Below, piece by piece: positions 1 to 6,833 of a stretch of DNA of 10,692 bases. The stretch is taken from assembly GCA_016293915.1 (NCBI GenBank), contig JAEDCY010000061.1, positions 1 through 10,692 on the forward strand. Direction: 5' to 3'. A program made the translations under genes and the position numbers. Within the stretch, counting starts at the first letter, position 1, and each line of letters begins with the position of its first letter. Source of the DNA: Treponema sp. (GTDB taxonomy: Bacteria > Spirochaetota > Spirochaetia > Treponematales > Treponemataceae). Under the pieces are notes generated by a model, which saw nothing but the letters and a program-made list of their open reading frames with translations, did no database searches and was not told where the DNA came from.

Positions 1-147
1 TTTTAAGGGGGTGTCCCCTTTAGGAGAAGGGGTAGCGGAAGACCGCTTGCGGGCTGGAGCGTGGGGAAGGCTTTCCCCTCCTGCCTTCTTTGCTGTAGGC
101 TTTCTTGCTGTGGATTTCTTTTCTGCCGGCTTCTTTTTTCCAAACAT
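1..147 (-). CDS. Lysine/alanine-rich small protein, partial (runs off left edge)
   Basis: An ATG at 147-145 opens a frame that stays open to the window edge (49 codons). A purine-rich AGGAAG at 152-157 lies 4 nt upstream, a plausible but close ribosome binding site. The first 23 or so residues are very basic (begins MFGKKKPAEKKS, then repeated A-K-K and K-P-T-A steps), like the lysine-rich tails of histone H1-like or nucleoid-associated proteins. From about residue 24 the frame enters the GC-rich repeat and becomes Pro/Arg/Ser-rich (..SLPHAPARKRSSATPSP..), which is probably translated repeat rather than native protein. The ORF follows the helicase stop by about 20 bases on the same strand, so it could be co-transcribed. 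Its function is not recognised, and it may be a gene truncated or extended by the repeat. Confidence 0.4.
   Translation of the reverse strand, partial: MFGKKKPAEKKSTARKPTAKKAGGESLPHAPARKRSSATPSPKGDTPLK
5..78. repeat. GC-rich hairpin-forming repeat at window edge
   Basis: This stretch is far richer in G+C than its surroundings and contains three small inverted repeats in a row: AAGGGG (5-10) with CCCCTT (15-20), AGCGG (34-38) with CCGCT (43-47), and GGGGAA (63-68) with TTCCCC (73-78). The loops are all 4 nt. None is followed by a T-run on either strand, so they do not look like intrinsic terminators. Both strands are open in several frames. Its position at the end of the window and its unusual composition suggest a dispersed repeat at which an assembly stopped. 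Only one copy is visible here, so its repetitive nature is inferred. Confidence 0.45.
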
Positions 148-167
148 ACCGCTTCCTATTCTATCAT

Positions 168-2878
168 TTATTCTGAGCAATTTTCCAGGATATTTTTGCA
201 AAGGGTTTTCACGAGCTTTGGGATGCTTTGCAGCTGTGTTTTCTGCTGGAGGTATTGGTTTTTGAATTCTTCTATGAGGCTGCTGCGTTCCTGCTGCAGG
301 AGGGCGATCTGGCTTTCAATTTCTGACTGATTCTGTGCAAGAGTGGCAAGGCATTCTCTGGTATTTGTGTAATCGGCTCCAAGCTTCTTTTTGATGTTGG
401 CCTGGATGAGTGCTATGGATCTTTTCTTTGAGGCCAGGGCCTGCTCTAAGGGCTTTACTTCTTCCTGATTTGCGGAGATAACGAGGTCGCTCAGATGCTG
501 GAAGGCTTCGGGCATTCCTTCATTTTTCTTTTTTATTTCTTCGACTTCTTTGTTCAGGGCGTCTATCTGTGACTGAATGACTGAGGCTTCCTGATTCACT
601 GCGGCAATTCGTTCGTCGGCGAGGGAGATGAGGGAACGCATTTCATCAATGATTTTGAGCTCGCGTTTGAGAGGAATGGCTCTTTGTTCCAGGACGATGT
701 CGGCCTTCATCTCGGGAGATTTTATCAGGTCAAACTTGAGCTCGGCGGGATTGATTTCTTCGACATTGATTTTGTCTCCGCGGTAATCCCAGATGGCGTC
801 GATGCGGCTGGCTTTTTCGTCGTGCTTCTGATAGATGAGGGAATCGAGCGAGTTGTACATGAGCGGGTAGACGATGTGCACCTTTTTCTGCCGGTTGCCC
901 TGTCGCCAGAGACGGCCTTATACCTGTACGGGCTCTGTAGGATTCCAGCCAAGCATGCAGTTATAGAGGACAAGTGAATTGCCGTTGAGGTCCACACCTT
1001 CGCTTATGGTTTCGGAGCCAAGCAGGATTTTCAACGGGTCAGCCGGGTTATTAAAGGCCTTTGTGATTTTCCCTTTGCGGGTTTCGGTAGTTGCGGAGTT
1101 CATCATTCCGATTGCTTCTTCGGGTATGTGATTTTTGATGAGGTATTGTTTTACAGCGGTGAACTCTTTGACGCCACGGGGCAGGTAGATGATTTGCCCG
1201 CAGTCTGGTCTTTCTTTATAGATGTTGATGACACTGTCGCAGACCAGGAGCATTTTTGGAGAGGCCAGGACAAACTGAGAAAGATCAGGAACTTTGATGT
1301 TTTTGTCTTTGACCAGCGTCGGTGAAATGAGGCACATACGCATGGTATTCATCGCGGAGAAAATTACATCCAGGCCGGTAGCTTCTGAAAGGCGGACAAT
1401 TTGCGAATCATAGATTTTCTTTTGCAGCGTTGTCATTTCAATTTTGACAACGTGAGTTTCTTTTTCCGGGCGGTTGATATGGGCGTCTTCAGCATCGACT
1501 TTATCTATGTAGTTCTGGATGATTTTCTGAAGGGCATCGAGGGAGCGGAAGTTTTTCATTACGGTTTTGCGGACAACTTCGTTCTTGTTGTTTACGGTCC
1601 ATTCGATTTTGATTTCGGCAAATTCGTTGAGGAAGTCATTTATATCATTGTAGCCGAGCGAGCGGATTTCGTTGCCGCCGGTGAAGAGCAGGGTAGTGTA
1701 GATTTCCATCGGCGAATTTGTGAAGGGTGTTGCGGACAAGAGGAATACATTTTTCTCATTATTGTGACGGTGGATGTATTCTGTGATTGCAAACATTTTG
1801 ACGGCACGGCTGGATGGTTCGCCATAGCCTAGTCGGGAGAATTCTGAGTAGCCAGAGCCGGTAACTTTTTTGATTAGGTTCTTATATCTGTGTGCTTCAT
1901 CTACAAGCAGGAGGTCTATTCCGAGTTCTTCGAAGAATACAAACTGCTCGTTAGAGAGTTCAGCAGATGGTTGGAAATATTCCTTTGTTTTTTCTTTGAG
2001 ATGATATGCTCAAAGCTTTCTTCGAGGAGCTGGTTACTGTCTTCTGAAAAATAGATTTTCTCGATGGCTTCTGCAGTACAGATTGAAACTGAGTTGGCTG
2101 GTAAAAGCAGGCTGTTGTTTTCTTCTGCGAAAACTGAGTTCATGCGAAGGTCGTCGATTATGTCTTTGTTCAGATTTTCAAGTTTATTAAAAGTGGTAGC
2201 CGGGAAGAGTTCCTGTATGTCGTGCACCCATTTTGAATACACTGCCTTTGGAACTATGATTAGAGGCCGACAGCATTTTCCATGCTGGAGCTGATACATA
2301 ACAGCGGCAATTCCGGTTGCGGTTTTTCCGACACCTACATCATAGGCTAGGAGTCCGTTCCCCTTGCTGCAGAGAAAGGCAAATCCTTTTTTCTGTTGGT
2401 CATGAAATGTGAACTTTTTGCCATCATATTTTCCAGAAAAGCCTTCTAGCGTGTAATCGAAATTGTCATAGTCTATATGAGAGAAATTATTGAAGGTCTG
2501 GTTCCAGATTTGCTCTACCCAGTCTCGTTCTTCAGGTGAAAGTCCCTCGTGAAGGAAGCGGTCAAAGAGAAGTTCTGCGGTATCCATGCGGAGAATTTTT
2601 CGTTCATCATTTTCTGTCTGGCTGAGTGACAGCTTTTTACAATGCAGGCCTTCAGAATAATCAATAATGTCAGCCCAGCTGATGGCATCAGGAAAATCAG
2701 TTTTAGAAACAGGAGATGCAAGCCAGTCAATGTCACGATAATCTTCATTTTCACTTCTGCCTGAGACCCATCTGTAAAAAGATTCTTTAAGATCAAAATC
2801 AGAAGCCTCTGATTTTCGGGTAATGACCGAGTGAAGAGAAAAATGAATATCAGAAATCTGCTTGAACGCTTTTTCCAA
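168..2878 (-). pseudogene. SNF2-like superfamily II DNA helicase, broken by a frameshift and a stop
   Basis: Reconstructed, this is a protein of about 903 residues read from TTG at 2878. A strong AAGGAG (2888-2893) lies 9 nt upstream of that codon, and no in-frame ATG is available nearby. Visible in order are Walker A AYDVGVGKT (K185), motif Ia LIIVPKAVYSKW, the DEAH box LLLVDEAHRYKN (residues 327-330), motif III LLSATPFTNSP (about 380-390), motif V LGSETISEGVDL, motif VI ending GRLWRQGNRQ, and a long Lys/Glu-rich coiled coil over roughly the last 170 residues. The motif set matches SNF2-like helicases found beside methylases and on mobile elements. Two lesions are seen. One A is missing from an A6 tract (1988-1993), shifting frame before the DEAH box. 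A TAA at 920-918 replaces what is normally Glu in the E-G-R of motif VI. Open pieces are 2878-1916, about 1990-918 and 917-168. All motifs are otherwise well preserved, so decay is recent, or the lesions are sequencing errors. Confidence 0.8.
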
Positions 2879-2887
2879 CGAGAAAAA

Positions 2888-2893
2888 CTCCTT
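2888..2893 (-). promoter_or_regulatory. Ribosome binding site that decides the helicase TTG start
   Basis: On the minus strand AAGGAG is followed by 9 nt and then TTG (2878-2876). A longer open frame reaches a TTG at 2923, but that codon lies inside the operator palindrome and upstream of the -10 box, so it cannot be in the transcript from this promoter. The downstream TTG is therefore preferred. Confidence 0.65.
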
Positions 2894-2900
2894 GCTCCAA

Positions 2901-2934
2901 AGTATATACAAAAGTTCTATCAAATAGTGATAGA
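2901..2934 (-). promoter_or_regulatory. Promoter with palindromic operator (site A), helicase gene
   Basis: The palindrome TCTATCA-AATAG-TGATAGA (2916-2934) has perfect 7-base arms. On the minus strand 11 bases (2917-2907) separate its TGATA from TATACT (2906-2901), a good -10 hexamer. The position 17 bases upstream of the -10 reads CACTAT, which is not a -35 box. The expected transcript would start near 2894, almost at the ribosome binding site, giving a leader of about 16 nt. Same architecture as sites B, C and D. Confidence 0.75.
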
Positions 2935-3076
2935 TTTTCTCAGTTTTTTGAAAAATCTAGTAATATAAATATAACTGTCGAAAATCCAAAAGTTGACAAT
3001 TTATTTTACAGCATGGGGAGTGACAAATAACGGCATTGTAAAAAATATGATTATCTGGCCTGATTTTTCATTTCTA

Positions 3077-3108
3077 TATCATTATTTGATAGTCTTGTTG
3101 CTTATTAT
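3077..3108 (+). promoter_or_regulatory. Promoter with palindromic operator (site B), DnaB-like gene
   Basis: TATCA-TTATT-TGATA (3077-3091) is followed, after 11 bases, by TATTAT (3103-3108), one mismatch from the -10 consensus. The base after the right arm is G, as at the other three sites. No recognisable -35 box is present, and the palindrome occupies its place. The start codon lies 18 bases beyond the -10. About 140 bases (2935-3076) separate this site from divergent site A, and nothing else is recognised in that stretch. Confidence 0.7.
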
Positions 3109-3126
3109 TTCTATTGAGGAATGTGA

Positions 3127-4026
3127 ATGGCAGAGAAAATAGAAAACAAACAAGACGAAATTAATTGGAATGATTCGTTAGATTACACATATTCAAGTAT
3201 AAAAGATACAATGTTCGAAACAATTACTTTCATAGAAGGCCGATATCGAACTAAGTCTAGAGACGAAGTTATAGAAACTGGGATTCGCTGGTTAGAATTC
3301 TGCAAAGAAGATCTTGTAATTATAGGATCTAGACCCGCGATTGGCAAAACAAGTTTTATATTGAGTTTAACCAGCGAATTTATAATAAATAAGAATATTC
3401 CGGTAGGGCTGGTAACTCCTGGAACAATAGAACGTGATATAGGTATTCGATTACTTGCTATTAATTCTGAGGTTCCCATTCAAAAAATTCGAAGTGGAAT
3501 GATGAGAATTGCAGAGTTAAAAAAGGTTCAGGAAGTTTCTAACGTGCTATTTGAAGCTCCGCTATATTTTTATGATGAACCTAATTGTAGCTTCAAAAAT
3601 CTTAAAGACAATGTTCTAAAAATGGCTCTAGAGGAACACATCCAGTTATTATTTATTGATGGTTTTAAATACATACAGGAAATAATTGATGCAGATACAG
3701 AAAATTATAGAATCAGATTGGCTAAGTTATTAACGGAGCTTAAGTCACTTGCTATGGAACTTCACATACCGATCATTTTGTCTTTGGATTTACCAGCAAC
3801 AAAGAATAATGAAGAACCAACAATTCAGGATTTAAGAAAAAATATGATTATTGCAGATAAGGCTGATAAGATTCTCTTCCTTCACAGAAATCGATTATAT
3901 GATTATCGTGTTAATTACCAGGATGCAGAACTCATTACGATAAAAAATACAGCTGGCCCTTATGGAACATTTCCATTGCATTTTTATCCGATTACATGCA
4001 AGTTTTCTTATAAAGAGGACAATTAA
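3127..4026 (+). CDS. DnaB-C-domain-like ATPase with altered catalytic positions
   Basis: This 299-residue protein of the RecA-like fold resembles the C-terminal ATPase domain of the replicative helicase DnaB and lacks the usual DnaB N-terminal domain. The Walker A region is GSRPAIGKTSF (K74, T75), close to the family ARPSMGKTAF. A Walker B-type LLFIDGFKYI follows (D178). Features that define active DnaB are changed: the SLEMS segment after strand 2 reads TPGTI, the Gln of the sensor segment (family ALSQLSR) is Asp in ILSLDLPAT (D221), and the K-Q-R-N-G arginine-finger segment reads K-N-T-A-G (K273 kept, Arg replaced by T275). The start is ATG with GAGGA 6 nt upstream. The gene has its own operator (site B) and ends only 9 bases before site C. 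It could be a helicase paralogue that binds ATP but does not form an active hexamer, or an accessory ATPase; its role is unknown. Confidence 0.75.
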   Translation: MAEKIENKQDEINWNDSLDYTYSSIKDTMFETITFIEGRYRTKSRDEVIETGIRWLEFCKEDLVIIGSRPAIGKTSFILSLTSEFIINKNIPVGLVTPGTIERDIGIRLLAINSEVPIQKIRSGMMRIAELKKVQEVSNVLFEAPLYFYDEPNCSFKNLKDNVLKMALEEHIQLLFIDGFKYIQEIIDADTENYRIRLAKLLTELKSLAMELHIPIILSLDLPATKNNEEPTIQDLRKNMIIADKADKILFLHRNRLYDYRVNYQDAELITIKNTAGPYGTFPLHFYPITCKFSYKEDN

Positions 4027-4035
4027 ATCCGAGAA

Positions 4036-4068
4036 CTATCACAAAATGATAGCTTTGTGTGGTATAAT
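4036..4068 (+). promoter_or_regulatory. Promoter with palindromic operator (site C), addBA operon
   Basis: CTATCA-CAAAA-TGATAG (4036-4052) has perfect 6-base arms. Its TGATA ends at 4051, and 11 bases later stands a consensus -10 box TATAAT (4063-4068). Only weak sequence (CACAAA) occupies the -35 position. The ribosome binding site AAAGGAG (4073-4079) begins 4 bases after the -10, so the leader should be only about 14 nt. Confidence 0.78.
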
Positions 4069-4088
4069 TAACAAAGGAGTTTGAATCT

Positions 4089-6821
4089 ATGAAACTGTTT
4101 TATAATCCTTCTTTTACCGGAAATGCTTATGTTGATTTTGAAAAGACACCGGTTATGTTTGATGCAAAAGTTGTAAATACAGCAGGACTTTGTGGAATTA
4201 TCCGACTGCATGCTGGTATCTGTTCAGTGGTTAAGGATTATGGAATTCGTTTTGTAGATTACTATTCTGCTATGAAAAAGTTCATGGCAAAAAATCCGAA
4301 AAATACCCTAGCAACATCTTTTAAGATTGACTCCTTAAATACAGCAAAAAAATGTCTTGAATGGCGTGATACTTTGGCTGCAGCCGGTTGGACTAAAGCT
4401 TCACCAGCTCCTACAGAACGTATGAAGGTGCTTTCTGGTGTCGAAAAGTTTTTTGATGATAAGTCTGCCGGCGAAGAATTGCTAGAGCTTATAGCCCAGG
4501 TTGAAGGAGGCTGTACACTTCCAGAGCTGGAAATTCACACCTCATCTTATTATGAAGATTTTAGTCCTGCTGAGGTACGTTTGTTGAATGCTTTGATTGA
4601 ACGAGGAGTTACTTTTAAGGCTGATGACAAGAAATTGGAAAGCAATAATATCTCCAAGGTTCTTTCAATTTTGGAAGGTGGAAAAGGTATCAAGCTTGAT
4701 TCTAATGACGAATCCTTTGAAATCTGGAATTTTGCAGAGCGTGACGAAGCTATAAAATATTTGAGTCTGCTGGACGCTACAGATTTTGATGTATGGATTA
4801 ATGCCGATAACAAGGAGTTTGATAACTGGCAGAAGCTGGGAGGTAAGAAAACCAGTGGTTCTGAAATATCTGGAATTCCTCAAACAGCAGAATTGCTCGC
4901 AATCGGTCTTACTATGTTTGAGAGACCATTAAATATTTTTAATATTGTTGAATGGCTCAATACTTCGATTAATCCACTTTCTGATTTTTTTAGAAAGAAG
5001 CTTGCCGAGAAAATCTGCAAAAGCGGAGGTTATTACAATGATCGTTGCCGAGATTTCATCAATAAAGAAATTGAAGAATATCCAGATTTAAAAGAAAAGA
5101 TTGAGAAGTTTCTGCCGGATATAAATCAGCCATATTTTGAAGAAACTGATGTTGAAGTGGCAGCCATCAAAGCTTTTGTTCAAAACCTTCGTAAGTGGTG
5201 TGCTCAGAAAATTGCACTAAATAAGGATGGAGATGCAGCTGTTGATCAACTTGGTTATGTAATCAATCAGGCAGATACACTGCTGCTGCTTTTGGAAGAA
5301 ATTGGTGAAACTGCAATTCCTTATTCAAGCATTGAGGCTATGTCTTCAATCATTGTGAATAATGTTTCAATGAAGCAGTATTCAGCTCAGGCCGGATGTA
5401 AGAATATTATCAACTCTTATGCGGATTTCTGTGATGAAGCTGATAAAACGATCTGGTGTGATTTTTATCAGAGTGGAGATTCTGGCAAGCTGACATATTC
5501 ATTTCTGTCTCCTATCGAAAAAGAAGCCTTTCAAGAATCTCTTTCACTTTGGGATACTCTTAAAGAAAGAGATTATCTACGAAAGCTTTTGCTGACTCCT
5601 TTTGCAAAAACGAAGAAAAAGCTGGTGCTGGTAACAATCGATAAAATCGGTTCGGCACCTGCCCCTAAGAGTCCTGTTTATATTCAGCTGGAAAAATATT
5701 TTGCAGATAAGAAAAAGCCGAATGATTTCTCAAAGAATCTGCTCAAGCCGTTTGTAAAAGAAAAAACTCTCGATGCAGCTCTCTCTAAAGCAATCAAGAA
5801 AATCGACAATCGCATGGAAAGCGATCAGGAGTTTGTTGAATTTAATAATACTGATTTTATTAAGGATAACTGGGCGGAATACCAGAGTTCTACAAGCCTT
5901 GAAAGTCTCATACCACATCCTCTTGATTATGTGTTAGACACATACGTGGCTTTTAAGTCTAATGCCTTAGATCAATTAAATGATTTATCTACCACAAAGG
6001 GTAAGGTGGCTCATAAAGTAATACAGCTTTTATTTTCTCCAAAGAAAGAGAAAAAAGACAGCGGCACACCAACATATATTCGTACTCAGATAGACAATCA
6101 TTTTGATGCGATTTTTGAAGAAACAGTTCAATCAGAGGGTGGAATACTCCTGACAAAAGACAATAAGCTTGAGCTTCAGCAATTCAAGAAGCAGTTAAGT
6201 GCAAGTCTGGAAGGCCTGTTAAAAGGTATTTCAGAAAACAAGCTTCATGTTGTTGCCTGCGAAAAATCAGTTGGTTATCAACAAGAAAAGGATTCAGACA
6301 AAGTTATAAGACATGGCTTCATTGGAGAGCTTGATACAAAGGGCTTTATTGATATGCAGCTGGAAGACCCTGAAGGCAATCCATATATCTTTGATTTTAA
6401 GTGGACAACGTCGGACCGTCATGCTCAAAAGCTTAAAGAGAACAAATCTATACAGCTTGCTTTATATAAGGAACTTATTGAGCAGGAAACAAAGCGTAAG
6501 GTAAAGGCAGTTGCTTATTATCTGCTGCCCCTTGCAAGATTTGTATCGACATCAGATTTAAAGGGAGCAATAAATCTTAGTCACATTCTTACTGAATCTG
6601 AACGAGCAGGCAAGGATCTTCTTAAAGAAATTCAGAATTCTTATAAATACAGGAAGGAGGAAATCCTTTCCGGCAAACTGGAAGAAACTGCCGACTGGGC
6701 TAAAGAAGATATTACTTATGAACAAAAGAGAGATGACCTTGGTCTCCTGCCTATGGATTATTATGACAATGCAAAGACCGGTACTTACAATCCAATTGCA
6801 GTAATAAAGGGAAGAAAATAG
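4089..6821 (+). CDS. addB: AddB-type subunit: inactivated helicase with PD-(D/E)XK nuclease
   Basis: This 910-residue protein is the nuclease/scaffold partner of an AddAB-type double-strand-break processing enzyme, which resects DNA ends for RecA loading. The C-terminal PD-(D/E)XK nuclease is clear: G-F-I-D with D755, then Y-I-F-D-F-K-W with D769 and K771, then Q-L-A-L-Y with Q789 and Y793. The N-terminal part has no working P-loop. Where one is expected the sequence reads YNPSFTGNAY, fitting the 'inactivated superfamily I helicase' group rather than Bacillus AddB, which keeps a Walker A. There are no cysteines in about the last 115 residues, so the iron-sulfur cluster of Firmicute AddB is absent. 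The start ATG has AAAGGAG 9 nt upstream. The gene precedes addA by 12 bases, which strongly supports the pairing. The symbol is by function; sequence similarity to classical AddB is probably low. Confidence 0.82.
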   Translation: MKLFYNPSFTGNAYVDFEKTPVMFDAKVVNTAGLCGIIRLHAGICSVVKDYGIRFVDYYSAMKKFMAKNPKNTLATSFKIDSLNTAKKCLEWRDTLAAAGWTKASPAPTERMKVLSGVEKFFDDKSAGEELLELIAQVEGGCTLPELEIHTSSYYEDFSPAEVRLLNALIERGVTFKADDKKLESNNISKVLSILEGGKGIKLDSNDESFEIWNFAERDEAIKYLSLLDATDFDVWINADNKEFDNWQKLGGKKTSGSEISGIPQTAELLAIGLTMFERPLNIFNIVEWLNTSINPLSDFFRKKLAEKICKSGGYYNDRCRDFINKEIEEYPDLKEKIEKFLPDINQPYFEETDVEVAAIKAFVQNLRKWCAQKIALNKDGDAAVDQLGYVINQADTLLLLLEEIGETAIPYSSIEAMSSIIVNNVSMKQYSAQAGCKNIINSYADFCDEADKTIWCDFYQSGDSGKLTYSFLSPIEKEAFQESLSLWDTLKERDYLRKLLLTPFAKTKKKLVLVTIDKIGSAPAPKSPVYIQLEKYFADKKKPNDFSKNLLKPFVKEKTLDAALSKAIKKIDNRMESDQEFVEFNNTDFIKDNWAEYQSSTSLESLIPHPLDYVLDTYVAFKSNALDQLNDLSTTKGKVAHKVIQLLFSPKKEKKDSGTPTYIRTQIDNHFDAIFEETVQSEGGILLTKDNKLELQQFKKQLSASLEGLLKGISENKLHVVACEKSVGYQQEKDSDKVIRHGFIGELDTKGFIDMQLEDPEGNPYIFDFKWTTSDRHAQKLKENKSIQLALYKELIEQETKRKVKAVAYYLLPLARFVSTSDLKGAINLSHILTESERAGKDLLKEIQNSYKYRKEEILSGKLEETADWAKEDITYEQKRDDLGLLPMDYYDNAKTGTYNPIAVIKGRK

Positions 6822-6833
6822 GGAGAGTAGAAA

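Noticed and set aside
5..78. Hairpins read as transcription terminators
   Set aside because: No T-run follows any of the stems on either strand.
160..175. A TCTATCA half-site beside the helicase stop, like the left arm of the shared operator
   Set aside because: The opposite arm is missing (TCTGA instead of TGATA) and no -10 hexamer stands 11 bases away in either direction, so it is not counted as a fifth site.
11..330. Plus-strand ORFs at 11-265 and 61-330
   Set aside because: They have no ribosome binding site and have the Phe/Cys-rich content of the antisense of the Lys-rich ORF and of the helicase coiled coil; they are shadows.
725..881. Separate gene beginning at 881 for the helicase C-terminal piece
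   Set aside because: The first codon is GTG with no ribosome binding site, and the frame continues the helicase upstream of the TAA, so it is a fragment of the broken gene.
2921..2923. TTG at 2923 as the helicase start
   Set aside because: It lies inside the operator palindrome and upstream of the -10 box, while a TTG at 2878 has a strong AAGGAG at correct spacing.
3121..3126. ATG-TGA minimal start-stop just before the DnaB-like start
   Set aside because: It directly abuts the GAGGA sequence with no spacer, so ribosomes could not initiate there; the ATG at 3127 has proper spacing.
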